From Paenibacillus sp. Soil787 (GTDB lineage: Bacteria > Bacillota > Bacilli > Paenibacillales > NBRC-103111): 36,275 bases of DNA. The translations under genes were made by a program, and so were the position numbers. Positions 23,932-31,762 of the stretch are shown here, piece after piece (positions within the stretch are counted from its first letter, which is position 1; each line of letters opens with the position of its first letter). Where the stretch lies: positions 1 through 36,275 of the forward strand of contig NZ_LMSP01000030.1 of NCBI RefSeq assembly GCF_001429545.1. The letters run 5' to 3'. The notes below the pieces were generated by a model, which ran no database searches, was not told the origin of the DNA, and saw nothing but the letters and a program-made list of their open reading frames with translations.

Positions 23932-23937
23932 TATAAT
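23932..23937 (+). promoter_or_regulatory. Possible -10 box upstream of the MFS gene
   Basis: A TATAAT hexamer lies about 65 bases before the MFS start in the divergent gap 23745-24002. I see no convincing -35 at normal spacing. The gap otherwise shows no feature I can support. Confidence 0.3.
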
Positions 23938-24002
23938 AAAACGATAGATTTATTAGTCCTCATTTCGATTCAAGAAATTATCTGAAAGGAGCTCCCTCTT
24001 TA

Positions 24003-25211
24003 ATGACAAGCATCAAAACTTCATCCTCCTATCGCATTCCGCTCTTCTGTGTAGTCACATTGTTGTTCTGGATGTCGATGTATACGAGCGTTCCCATTAT
24101 GGCGCCTTACGTAGAATTCCTTGGCGGGAACCACCAGTTGGCCGGATGGATTGTCGGCATGTACGGGATCTCCCAAATGCTGCTGCGAATTCCCGTAGGT
24201 ATCATGTCAGACCGGTTTCATAAGAGAAAGTTATTTATTACCTTTGGCCTGCTGTTCACGGCTCTAACTGGTTTAGGACTATGGATTACTCATGATTTCA
24301 CATGGATCCTTATTCTCCGAGCATTGGCTGGCGCAGCCGCGGCAACCTGGGTTGATTTTACCGTATTATTTACGAGTTACTATAAGCATGAAGATTCAAC
24401 GAAAGCGATCGGAACGATCTCCTTCTTTAATTCACTTGGGCAGGTTCTAGGTATTCTCGGGGCAGGATGGGCAGCAGATTCCTTCGGATGGGAGGCCGTC
24501 TTCATTTTGGGAGCTGTGCTAGGCTTGATGGGGATGCTTGGATCACTATTTCTTGTAGAAAAAGTCGAGCTCGATGCACCTAAAATTACGATGCGCGGTA
24601 TCGGTGACGTTGCAACTGACCGTACGCTGCTGTTCGTTTCCTTACTCGCCATCTTGTCGCAAGTTCTCATATTCGCAACTGTTTTCGGATTTACTCCTGT
24701 TTATGCAACTCAGCTTGGAGCTGATAAATTCTCCTTGTCGATGCTTTCGTTATTTGCCAATGTACCGGTAGCGTTAGCTTCCTTATTTGGCGGGCGGCGT
24801 TGGGCTGTCAGGTACGGGGAGAAGCGTATGGTTGTATGGGGCTTTATTCTGATGGGTATTTTTACATTTACGATTCCATTTACGCATCATCTTTGGATAC
24901 TGATGGTTACTCAGGCTTTTGCCGGCTTTGGTCGCGGACTTTCTTTTACCTTACTCATGGGGATGAGTATTAAACATATGCCTGCGGATAAGCGGGCAAC
25001 GGCAATGGGGTTTTTCCAAGCTATTTATGGACTGGGGATGTTCATTGGTCCCGTTCTTATGGGGATAATCGGCGATTGGTTCTCTCTGAATCAGGGATTT
25101 ATTGTGTTGGGTGTACTTGGCATTTTGAGCGCACTTCTGTCTCATTGGTTCGTACGAAGCACGCCTTCTATGCATCAAGCCAAATCTAGCAGTTCTACTG
25201 CGGCACTGTAA
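24003..25211 (+). CDS. MFS transporter
   Basis: This is a 402-residue polytopic membrane protein with about 12 membrane helices. The first cytoplasmic loop carries the MFS motif A variant GIMSDRFHKRK (about residues 73-83). A similar glycine-rich helix pattern recurs in the second half (MGFFQAIYGLGMFIGPVLMGIIGDWF). The subfamily resembles drug or sugar exporters of the YfmO/YfcJ kind, but I cannot assign a substrate. GAAAGGAG lies 11 bases before ATG 24003. It is monocistronic, ending at a strong hairpin. Confidence 0.9.
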   Translation: MTSIKTSSSYRIPLFCVVTLLFWMSMYTSVPIMAPYVEFLGGNHQLAGWIVGMYGISQMLLRIPVGIMSDRFHKRKLFITFGLLFTALTGLGLWITHDFTWILILRALAGAAAATWVDFTVLFTSYYKHEDSTKAIGTISFFNSLGQVLGILGAGWAADSFGWEAVFILGAVLGLMGMLGSLFLVEKVELDAPKITMRGIGDVATDRTLLFVSLLAILSQVLIFATVFGFTPVYATQLGADKFSLSMLSLFANVPVALASLFGGRRWAVRYGEKRMVVWGFILMGIFTFTIPFTHHLWILMVTQAFAGFGRGLSFTLLMGMSIKHMPADKRATAMGFFQAIYGLGMFIGPVLMGIIGDWFSLNQGFIVLGVLGILSALLSHWFVRSTPSMHQAKSSSSTAAL

Positions 25212-25217
25212 AATAGG

Positions 25218-25250
25218 GAACGGATCTTGAAGATTCGTTCTTTTTCTTTT
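25218..25250 (+). terminator. Terminator after the MFS gene
   Basis: GAACGgATCT, TGA loop, AGATtCGTTC, then TTTTTCTTTTT. It lies seven bases after the MFS stop and about 20 bases before the sigma factor gene. Confidence 0.85.
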
Positions 25251-25271
25251 TGACTACGTGCAGGGGTAACG

Positions 25272-25874
25272 GTGGTGGCCTTCGTCTATTCATGCGGAGA
25301 GGAGGAGAAGCATATTCAGGAACAAGCACTCGTAAAGCGCATATTGAATGGCGATGAGGCCGCATTCCGTGAGCTTGTAACAACATATCGTCACTATTTG
25401 TTCCAAACGATCTTTGCCATTGTACGCCATGCTAAGGATGCGGAAGATTTATCTCAGGATGTTTGGACCCGGATATATTTCTCCCTCCCTCAGTATCAAA
25501 TGAAGGGTCTGAAAACCTGGATGACCCGCATTGCGGTGAACCGGGCTATCGATTTCAAACGATCGGCCATCAGACGAAGGGAAGAAATGACGGCTGAGAT
25601 GGAAGAACCCCTCCAATCCTCTGACACTTATCCTTACACTGAGCATGGTGTGGAACATGAAGTAATGTTGAATGAGACGACTGAGCTCGTGCGTAAGAAG
25701 CTCCATCAAATCCCTGCCAATTATCATGAAGTATTAACGGCCTACTATATTCATCATCAGTCGTATCAAGATATTGCCGATGCCCACGGGGTAACTGTAA
25801 AGACGGTAGAATCCAAGCTATATAGAGCCAAGCAGTGGCTCCGCAACCATTGGAAGGAGGAGGAATTCTTGTGA
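25272..25874 (+). CDS. ECF-type RNA polymerase sigma factor
   Basis: The protein has 200 residues. Sigma-70 region 2 spans about 35-100 (FRELVTTYRHYLFQTIFAIVRHAKDAEDLSQDVWTRI, with the DAEDLSQDVW polymerase-binding signature). Region 4 spans about 140-190 (IPANYHEVLTAYYIHHQSYQDIADAHGVTVKTVESKLYRAKQWLR). The region-3-free architecture defines the ECF group. The start is GTG 25272 or the next GTG, after AGGGG. Its stop overlaps the GTG of the anti-sigma gene (GTGA), so expression is coupled. The signal and regulon are unknown; self-activation is typical, but no such promoter is visible in the 60-base gap upstream. Confidence 0.92.
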   Translation: MVAFVYSCGEEEKHIQEQALVKRILNGDEAAFRELVTTYRHYLFQTIFAIVRHAKDAEDLSQDVWTRIYFSLPQYQMKGLKTWMTRIAVNRAIDFKRSAIRRREEMTAEMEEPLQSSDTYPYTEHGVEHEVMLNETTELVRKKLHQIPANYHEVLTAYYIHHQSYQDIADAHGVTVKTVESKLYRAKQWLRNHWKEEEFL

Positions 25875-26317
25875 ACCATTATAATGAACTAGCGTGGAAG
25901 CAATACGTGGAAGAGAATCTGTCACCCGATCTTTTAAGTGAAATGGAGCTTCATCTATATCAGTGTGATGAATGCTTGACGTTATATATGACATGTTTAG
26001 AGCAAATGGAAACTATACTTCCGATCTTGGAAAGGGATATGCAAGGGTATATGGATGCCATCATTGCCCGTACGACTGGAACTAAGCGCTCTTGGTACCA
26101 CTCAACCATGCTGCATTATGGTATTGCGGCAGCGGCTACACTTATCCTGGTGGCTACCGGCTTCTTTCACGGAATATCGCAGGAATTGGACTCTGCGGGT
26201 TCGTTCAAACCCCGTAGTTCTTTAAACAGCTCTTCCTCCCTACAAACAGATAAACCGATATCCGACCAATTATTAAATAAAACTCTGACGTGGCTAGACA
26301 CGTTGCAAAATAAATAA
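25871..26317 (+). CDS. Membrane-anchored zinc-finger-type anti-sigma factor
   Basis: The protein has 148 residues. The N-terminal cytoplasmic part (about 1-60) has the HLYQCDEC element, which fits the H-x3-C-x2-C core of ZAS anti-sigma domains. A single membrane helix follows (about 92-112, YGIAAAATLILVATGFFHG), with a short extracytoplasmic tail rich in S and N. The start is GTG 25871 overlapping the sigma stop, with GGAGGAGG upstream; an in-frame reading from 25835 lies inside the sigma gene. By position it should hold the preceding ECF sigma inactive until a surface signal arrives (inference). Confidence 0.85.
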   Translation: MNHYNELAWKQYVEENLSPDLLSEMELHLYQCDECLTLYMTCLEQMETILPILERDMQGYMDAIIARTTGTKRSWYHSTMLHYGIAAAATLILVATGFFHGISQELDSAGSFKPRSSLNSSSSLQTDKPISDQLLNKTLTWLDTLQNK

Positions 26318-26339
26318 ACACAAGGAGGTTACACCATAA

Positions 26340-27545
26340 ATGCCGAACAAAAGCAGCCTAGTCGCTTTCCTGCTGTCCTTCCTGCCTGGAGCAGGCCATC
26401 TATATTTGAACCGTTTATTCCGCGGGTTCCTATACGGTGGCGGGTTCTTTGGATCATTATTCCTTATTTTCATGGGAATCACTGGTTTTCACGCTCCGAG
26501 CGATTTCCTGATTGTTCTTGCCCTGATGACCGCTATGATATGGGGTGTGAATATGCTGGATATGGTTATCTACCTGCTGCGCTCACAGCCTTACCGCTTG
26601 CCTGGCTCTTATGGGTCTGAACAGCAAGAACATATTTCCTGGGACGCCAATCCTTATTCCACTCAAATGGCTGGTCAACAAGAAAAAACGAAAATTATGC
26701 TGCTCTCTTTCATCCCTGGACTGGGGCATTATCAGCTTGGGTTAATGCATAGAGGACTTACTGCGATGGTCTCCTTCTTTGGCGTTGCGATATTAGTATT
26801 CTTCGTCACCATTATGACGCATAATGAAGGCTTCGCCGCCTTTCTGTTGGCCTTGCCAGTTCTGTGGTTCTACACGATGTTTGATGCAATGAAACAACAG
26901 GGGAATAAACAAGCGGGGTTAGAGCTCCTAGATCGCAGTATTTTCGAAGACTTCCACCTTGGGGATGAGTACGGACGCAAAAACCGGACATTGGCAACAA
27001 TTATCGCCATTTTTCCAGGTGCAGCTCATTTATACCTCTCTATGACGAAACGCGGTGTCCAGCTAATGGCAATCTTCCTTTTTTCCATTTATATATTGGA
27101 TGTACTCCGATTGTCTCTGTTTTTATTTTTGATCCCGATTCTCTGGTTTTTTAGCTTTTTTGATGCTTTGCAAAGCATTACGAAGTACGAAAATGGTACT
27201 CTAATTGATAAACCAATCATCGAGAATTGGACGGCTTATTCACGACCCATTGGCATGGTTTTGATCTTTCTAGGCAGCTACTATGTCTTAAAAGATGTTG
27301 TTGTTCAATTTATGTATCGAATTCTACCTAGCGCAGGGAATTTTATGTATTTAATTACGAATCTCAGCCAAACCCTTATAGTAGCCCTGCTGCTGATCGG
27401 TGGCGGTGTACGTTTATTAATGAACCGTAAACAACACGTTTCAACGTTTTCGACGTTTACAAATGATGCTCATTCATCCTCGCACCAATCGAATCCGTCA
27501 ATGCCTCAACAATATCTAGAAATCGACGAAAAAAAGAACCCCTAA
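26340..27545 (+). CDS. Polytopic membrane protein with three TM2-like repeats
   Basis: I do not recognise a named family for the whole 401-residue protein. It contains three copies of one module of about 100 residues. Each opens with a PG-x2-H-x(2,3)-L..RG signature: FLPGAGHLYLNRLFRG near residue 13, FIPGLGHYQLGLMHRG near 124 and IFPGAAHLYLSMTKRG near 224. Each continues into two hydrophobic helices; copies two and three end in a conserved LWF..FDA motif. Two more helices and a polar tail close the protein. The module resembles TM2-type membrane pairs. AAGGAGG precedes ATG 26340, and the gene is the last of the sigma/anti-sigma operon, so it may be an effector or a sensor partner of that system (inference). 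Confidence 0.75.
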   Translation: MPNKSSLVAFLLSFLPGAGHLYLNRLFRGFLYGGGFFGSLFLIFMGITGFHAPSDFLIVLALMTAMIWGVNMLDMVIYLLRSQPYRLPGSYGSEQQEHISWDANPYSTQMAGQQEKTKIMLLSFIPGLGHYQLGLMHRGLTAMVSFFGVAILVFFVTIMTHNEGFAAFLLALPVLWFYTMFDAMKQQGNKQAGLELLDRSIFEDFHLGDEYGRKNRTLATIIAIFPGAAHLYLSMTKRGVQLMAIFLFSIYILDVLRLSLFLFLIPILWFFSFFDALQSITKYENGTLIDKPIIENWTAYSRPIGMVLIFLGSYYVLKDVVVQFMYRILPSAGNFMYLITNLSQTLIVALLLIGGGVRLLMNRKQHVSTFSTFTNDAHSSSHQSNPSMPQQYLEIDEKKNP

Positions 27546-27558
27546 GGGTTCTTTTTTG
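27530..27558 (+). terminator. Terminator of the sigma/anti-sigma operon
   Basis: AAGAACCC, a short loop and GGGTTCTT are followed by TTTT. The stop codon of the membrane protein gene lies inside the hairpin. Confidence 0.85.
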
Positions 27559-27658
27559 TCGGTGTTGATGGTTTCTTTAAAACGTGTTACACGTAAACCT
27601 TAGGAAAATCTGCTTATAAAACACGGTAAGTGTCTTTGGCACATCCCCTCCAGCCTGA

Positions 27659-27810
27659 TTATAACAGGTAGAAAAGTCCTCTTTGCAACGGTTGTTTCCC
27701 TTTCGCTAAACGCTCCAACGGAACCACACCTCTCTGCTCACCGACAAAATATAGTATGTCCGGCTCTTCGGTTTTTAAACATTTTGTAAATTTTTTTTCT
27801 AAACGAATAT
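27659..27810 (-). other. Open segment downstream of sspP without a usable start
   Basis: The minus strand stays open up to the TAA at 27659 and includes KTEEPDILYFVGEQRG and VPLERLAKGKQPLQRGLFYLL, which look coding. In frame there is no ATG, GTG or TTG near its beginning and no ribosome binding site. An ATG (27784-27786 region) would join it only if one A were removed from a run of five. It could be a decayed small gene or chance. Nothing else is seen in 27559-27810. Confidence 0.25.
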
Positions 27811-27978
27811 TTAATGCCCGTGTCCTTGGCCTTCCCCATGAGTTCCACTAGAGTGATTCCGATTCTTTACTTTCTTCGAGCCTGATAGTGGCTTTGGACT
27901 ATTATTACGATCACTATTTTTTACTGAACCGTTTTCTACCAGACTATCCCCAGCGGAATAAGATCTCTGTTTAGCCAT
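27811..27978 (-). CDS. sspP: Small acid-soluble spore protein P family
   Basis: This 55-residue basic, hydrophilic protein begins MAKQRSYSAGDS and contains PKPLSGSKKVKNRNH, the hallmark of the SspP minor spore protein family of Bacillus. It ends in a G/H-rich tail. Its ATG (27976-27978) directly follows the TAA of the preceding small gene, so the two are translationally linked. Expression in the forespore is expected from the family; I did not identify the promoter. Confidence 0.8.
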   Translation of the reverse strand: MAKQRSYSAGDSLVENGSVKNSDRNNSPKPLSGSKKVKNRNHSSGTHGEGQGHGH

Positions 27979-28140
27979 TTAGTGGTTTCCCCTATTCTTA
28001 TCATGGTTTAATGCATCTTGATGTCTATGATCATTGACCTGCTGCTGCACTTGCTGAGCCTGGTGGCTGTTAACAGGGCTAACTTCAAAATCTTTGGCTA
28101 CATTCTGCAAATTTTTATCAACCGCTCTTTGTCTTGTCAT
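27979..28140 (-). CDS. Small hydrophilic protein upstream of sspP
   Basis: The protein has 53 residues and begins MTRQRAVDKNLQNVAKDFEVSP. It is rich in Q, N, H and D, with no cysteine and no hydrophobic segment. AAGGAGGAG precedes ATG 28140, and its stop codon abuts the start of sspP. I do not recognise it. The composition and the linkage to sspP suggest another minor spore protein, in the place where Bacillus has sspO, but the sequence does not look like SspO. Confidence 0.7.
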   Translation of the reverse strand: MTRQRAVDKNLQNVAKDFEVSPVNSHQAQQVQQQVNDHRHQDALNHDKNRGNH

Positions 28141-28161
28141 TGTGAACTCCTCCTTCGCCCT

Positions 28162-28509
28162 CTAGGCGTGCGTTACTCTCTGCAAGGCTTGTGCGCATTC
28201 ATGGATATGGCGAATGTAATCATCCACCAGAGTCTGCACAATTTCGCTAGTCTCATCAATGTGTGTTGTGCCCTGCTGCACATCGGTCAGTTCAACCTTA
28301 ACCTCTCTGTCGTCCACGTAGGTGACTTTAAAATCGATCGTATAGCCTGTATGCCCTGACGCCATAATATGAACCCTCAGTGCTTGAGGATCGGCCTCAT
28401 CGGCCCATACACGCGCCTGATCGGTTGCATGCAGCGTTGTTGGGAGTACCGTCATCCACTCATTTACCAATTCAGCTTGATTAATCGTTAGCTTGTCAGC
28501 TTTGCTCAT
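28162..28509 (-). CDS. Hypothetical protein, first gene of the sspP cluster
   Basis: The protein has 115 residues, acidic and soluble, with no membrane segment. I start it at ATG 28509 (MSKADKLTINQAELVNEW), seven bases after GGAGGT; the frame is open to 28608 but runs back through the tRNA-Ser terminator. The middle (YTIDFKVTYVDDREVKVELTDVQQG) looks like a beta-rich domain and the end (TSEIVQTLVDDYIRHIHECAQAL) like a helix. I know no function. It lies 21 bases from the next small gene, so all three probably form one transcript. Confidence 0.8.
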   Translation of the reverse strand: MSKADKLTINQAELVNEWMTVLPTTLHATDQARVWADEADPQALRVHIMASGHTGYTIDFKVTYVDDREVKVELTDVQQGTTHIDETSEIVQTLVDDYIRHIHECAQALQRVTHA

Positions 28510-28572
28510 AGGTAACACCTCCACATGTATAAAATGCGGAGGCCACTCGTCTTTTATCCATGTAAAAAAACA

Positions 28573-28616
28573 ACAAAAAAAGCCACACGATTCGTGAACG
28601 AATCGCATGACTTCTT
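28573..28616 (-). terminator. Terminator of tRNA-Ser
   Basis: The minus strand reads AAGTCATGCGATTCG, TTCA loop, CGAATCGTGTGGCTT, then TTTTT. It lies about 25 bases past the tRNA 3' end and separates it from the sspP cluster. Confidence 0.85.
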
Positions 28617-28638
28617 AGTTAGGGTATTACCATGGTTA

Positions 28639-28723
28639 CGGAGAGGGTGGGATTCGAACCCACGGAGGCTTGCACCTCGGCGGTTTTCAAGACCGCTGCC
28701 TTAAACCACTCGACCACCTCTCC
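28639..28723 (-). tRNA. tRNA-Ser(UGA)
   Basis: A class II tRNA. The acceptor GGAGAGG pairs with CCTCTCC, the D arm contains GTCGAGTGG, and the anticodon stem GCGGT/ACCGC encloses CTTGAAA with anticodon TGA. A long variable arm (CGAGGTGCAAGCCTCCG) and the T loop TTCGAAT follow. The discriminator is G and no CCA is encoded. It lies next to serS, as in Bacillus. Confidence 0.95.
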
Positions 28724-28773
28724 ACGATAGGTGTCTCCTGGTGGGGAGACAACCTTGTGCAGTGACAAAAAGC

Positions 28774-28803
28774 ATTGTAGCACATATCTCATAGGAGAAT
28801 CAA
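28774..28803 (-). promoter_or_regulatory. Promoter of tRNA-Ser
   Basis: The minus strand has -35 TTGATT (28798-28803), an 18-base spacer and -10 TACAAT (28774-28779), in the gap after serS. A GTCTCC..GGAGAC hairpin (about 28733-28750) lies between this promoter and the tRNA. Confidence 0.6.
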
Positions 28804-28806
28804 GTG

Positions 28807-30087
28807 CTATTTTTTTGTAATCACTTTGACATTGTTCATGTAAGGAATGAGAACCTCAGGAACCTGAATCGAACCGTCAGCTTGCTGGTAATTTTCGAGA
28901 ATCGCAGCCACTGTACGACCAAGCGCAAGACCTGAACCATTCAGCGTATGTACAAATTCCGGTTTCGCCTTCGCATCTCTGCGGAATCGAATATTCGCTC
29001 TGCGAGCTTGGAAGTCTTCGAAGTTACTGCAGCTAGAAATCTCACGGTACGCGCCGCTGTTAGGCAGCCATACTTCCAGATCGTACGTCTTAGCCGACGT
29101 GAAGCCGATATCCCCTGTGCAGAGTGACAACACGCGGTAAGGCAGCTTCAGGAGCTGTAGAACTCGCTCAGCATGCCCTGTAAGCCTCTCCAGCTCGTCG
29201 TAGGAGTCTTCGGGCTTAACTAATTTAACAAGCTCAATTTTGTTGAATTGATGCTGCCTGATTAAGCCGCGTGTATCTCTACCTGCAGATCCAGCTTCAG
29301 AACGGAAACAGGCACTGAACGCAACAAAATTAACAGGAAGCTGCTCGTTCGTGAGAATATCTTCCCGGTGATAATTTGTTACCGGTACTTCTGCTGTCGG
29401 AATAAGGAAGTAATCCGAATTCTCTAGTTTAAACACATCTTCCTCAAACTTGGGAAGCTGCCCTGTTCCCGTTAAACTTTCGCGGTTAACGATATAAGGA
29501 GGCAGCATCTCTTCATAACCATGCTCATCGCTGTGCAGGTCCATCATGAAGTTAATTAATGCACGCTCTAGCCTTGCGCCAAGCCCTTTGTAGAAAACGA
29601 AACGCGAACCCGTCACCTTCGCCGCAGCTTCGAAATCCAGAATGCCCAGCTCTTGCGCCACTTCCCAATGCGGCTTCACTTCGTAATCGAACTGTGGAAT
29701 CTCGCCTACCCGGCGCAGTTCCACATTCTCTTCTTCCGTGCGGCCCACAGGAACGCTTGCATGGGGCATATTCGGGATGGAAAGCAAGATCTGCTGTAAG
29801 GACTCGTCCAGTAAGCGAATCTCGTCATCGAGCTCTTTAATGCGGTCTCCGACGACCTTCATTTCTTGGATCAGTTCATCCGCATTCTCGCCGGATCTTT
29901 TGCGCCCGGCTACCTCTTGGGATACCGTATTTCGGCGGTTTTTGAGCTGCTCGGTTTCTTGTAAGAGCTCTCTACGCTTCAAATCTAATTCCGTGAAGCC
30001 GTTCAACTCTTCAATTTGTTTACCGCGGTTTTGCATTGCAGCTTGCACAGCTGCCAAATCACTTCGAAGTAACTTTACATCAAACAA
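28807..30087 (-). CDS. serS: Seryl-tRNA synthetase
   Basis: This class II synthetase charges tRNA-Ser. It has 426 residues. The N-terminal antiparallel coiled coil (about 30-105), which contacts the long variable arm of tRNA-Ser, precedes the catalytic core. Motif 2 lies in FSACFRSEAGSAGRDTRGLIR and motif 3 in ALGRTVAAILENYQ. The start is TTG 30087, with GGAGG seven bases upstream. No T-box leader is visible in the 94 bases before it. Confidence 0.97.
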   Translation of the reverse strand: MFDVKLLRSDLAAVQAAMQNRGKQIEELNGFTELDLKRRELLQETEQLKNRRNTVSQEVAGRKRSGENADELIQEMKVVGDRIKELDDEIRLLDESLQQILLSIPNMPHASVPVGRTEEENVELRRVGEIPQFDYEVKPHWEVAQELGILDFEAAAKVTGSRFVFYKGLGARLERALINFMMDLHSDEHGYEEMLPPYIVNRESLTGTGQLPKFEEDVFKLENSDYFLIPTAEVPVTNYHREDILTNEQLPVNFVAFSACFRSEAGSAGRDTRGLIRQHQFNKIELVKLVKPEDSYDELERLTGHAERVLQLLKLPYRVLSLCTGDIGFTSAKTYDLEVWLPNSGAYREISSCSNFEDFQARRANIRFRRDAKAKPEFVHTLNGSGLALGRTVAAILENYQQADGSIQVPEVLIPYMNNVKVITKK

Positions 30088-30129
30088 GGAGATTCCTCCG
30101 TTAGCGCAAAATGGTTAGAATATGGAAGC

Positions 30130-30171
30130 AAGCACCTTTACCGGCTATAATCCGGTGATATCAAGGTGCTT
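30130..30171 (-). other. Strong inverted repeat between pdxT and serS
   Basis: AAGCACCTT (30130-30138) pairs with AAGGTGCTT (30163-30171), with an inner ACCGG/CCGGT stem (30140-30144 and 30152-30156). No T-run follows on either strand. It may be a weak terminator, a processing site, or an attenuating hairpin for serS (inference). Confidence 0.55.
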
Positions 30172-30181
30172 GTACCATCAA

Positions 30182-30760
30182 TTATGCTTGTCTTTGCTTT
30201 ACCATGTCTAAGAAATAGCTGTGCAGACGGAAGTCGTCTGTCAGCTCTGGGTGGAACGACGCTGCAAGGAGATGCCCTTGCTGCGCTGCAACAATCTGGC
30301 CGTCGTACGTAGCCAGTACATCAACCCCAGGTCCCACCTTCTCGATGAGTGGGGCCCGAATAAAGACTGCGCGAACGTTCTCGTCGATGCCTTTGATCGG
30401 CAAGTCCGTCTCAAAGCTTTCGCGCTGACGACCGAACGCGTTGCGAGCCACCGTGATATCCATCAGCTCAAGGTGAGCTTCCGGCTGTCCGGTGATCTCT
30501 TTCGCGATGACGATCAACCCCGCGCAGGTGCCGAAAATCGGCTTGCCCGCGGCGGAAAAATCCTTCAGCGCATCAATGAAACCATAGGTGCGCATTAACT
30601 TGCCGATTGTCGTACTCTCTCCACCTGGTAGGATAATGCCATCAAGATCTGCTAACTGCTCGGTTCGTTTGACAACGACACCTTCAGCGCCAGCCTTCTC
30701 GATCCCACGAATATGTTCTGCTACCGCGCCTTGCAGCGCGAGAACTCCAACCTTCGTCAT
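30182..30760 (-). CDS. pdxT: Pyridoxal 5'-phosphate synthase glutaminase subunit
   Basis: This glutaminase supplies ammonia to PdxS for direct synthesis of PLP. It has 192 residues. The class I amidotransferase triad is Cys79 (FGTCAGL), His170 and Glu172 (FHPEL). The PGGESTTIGKL segment near residue 46 forms the oxyanion region. Its ATG 30760 overlaps the pdxS stop by one base (TAATG), so the two subunits are coupled. Confidence 0.97.
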   Translation of the reverse strand: MTKVGVLALQGAVAEHIRGIEKAGAEGVVVKRTEQLADLDGIILPGGESTTIGKLMRTYGFIDALKDFSAAGKPIFGTCAGLIVIAKEITGQPEAHLELMDITVARNAFGRQRESFETDLPIKGIDENVRAVFIRAPLIEKVGPGVDVLATYDGQIVAAQQGHLLAASFHPELTDDFRLHSYFLDMVKQRQA

Positions 30761-31641
30761 TACCAGCCGCGCTCCTGCATACGCTCGGAAGCTTGCAGCT
30801 TGGAAATTTCGATTCCCTTCATAGGGGCACCTAGGTTTTTGGAGATTTCTGCAATCAATTTATAGTCTGTGTAGTGAGTTACGGCTTCAACAATCGCTTT
30901 CGCGAATTTCTCAGGGTTGTCGGATTTGAAAATACCAGATCCAACAAATACACCGTCAGAACCAAGGTGCATCATAAGCGCTGCGTCTGCAGGTGTGGAA
31001 ACACCGCCAGCTGCAAAGTTAACCACAGGCAATTTACCTGTTTCGTGAACTTGTAGAAGCAACTCATAAGGAGCGCCAAGTGTTTTCGCTTCAAACATCA
31101 ATTCATCCTTGGACATCCCTTGGATTTTGCGAATTTGACCTTGAATTGTACGCATATGACGAACAGCTTCTACGATATTACCAGTTCCTGGCTCACCTTT
31201 GGTACGAAGCATGGAAGCACCTTCACCGATACGACGCAAAGCTTCACCAAGATCTCGGCAGCCACATACGAAAGGAACCGTAAAATCACGTTTGTTAATG
31301 TGGAATACTTCATCCGCAGGTGTAAGTACTTCACTCTCATCGATATAGTCAACGCCTAGGGATTCAAGAATTTTCGCTTCAACGAAGTGTCCAATTCTTG
31401 CTTTCGCCATGACTGGAATGGATACGACTCTCATCACATCTTCAACAATTGAAGGGTCAGCCATACGGGATACGCCACCAGCTGCACGAATATCAGCAGG
31501 TACTCGCTCTAGCGCCATAATAGCGGACGCGCCAGCTGCTTCTGCGATTTTAGCTTGCTCGGCGTTCATAACGTCCATGATGACGCCGCCTTTTTGCATT
31601 TCGGCCATACCAGTTTTAACGCGGGAAGTTCCTGTTTCCAT
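30760..31641 (-). CDS. pdxS: Pyridoxal 5'-phosphate synthase lyase subunit
   Basis: PdxS makes PLP from ribose 5-phosphate, glyceraldehyde 3-phosphate and ammonia. It has 293 residues, a TIM barrel with the substrate lysine Lys80 in PVMAKARIGHF and a second lysine in HINKRDFTVPF. The phosphate-binding GEPGTGN and GSDGVFVGSGIF segments are present. AGGAGG precedes ATG 31641. It forms the usual pair with pdxT; rpiB elsewhere in the window belongs to the same pentose pool. Confidence 0.98.
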   Translation of the reverse strand: METGTSRVKTGMAEMQKGGVIMDVMNAEQAKIAEAAGASAIMALERVPADIRAAGGVSRMADPSIVEDVMRVVSIPVMAKARIGHFVEAKILESLGVDYIDESEVLTPADEVFHINKRDFTVPFVCGCRDLGEALRRIGEGASMLRTKGEPGTGNIVEAVRHMRTIQGQIRKIQGMSKDELMFEAKTLGAPYELLLQVHETGKLPVVNFAAGGVSTPADAALMMHLGSDGVFVGSGIFKSDNPEKFAKAIVEAVTHYTDYKLIAEISKNLGAPMKGIEISKLQASERMQERGW

Positions 31642-31720
31642 TCTTTATTTCCTCCTATAGCTTGTATGCCAATTTCATGCAGTTTCCTACACGATTCGAT
31701 AGTAAATCTTCTAAACAATT

Positions 31721-31749
31721 ATTTTACATGAAGGAGGGTTAATATACAA
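31721..31749 (-). promoter_or_regulatory. Possible promoter of pdxST
   Basis: The minus strand has -35 TTGTAT (31744-31749), a 17-base spacer and -10 TAAAAT (31721-31726), about 80 bases before the pdxS start. Confidence 0.5.
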
Positions 31750-31762
31750 CCCATTTTCTGGT

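Noticed and set aside
30088..30181. T-box leader for serS
   Set aside because: The gap is too short and lacks the conserved T-box sequence and terminator; only an inverted repeat is present.
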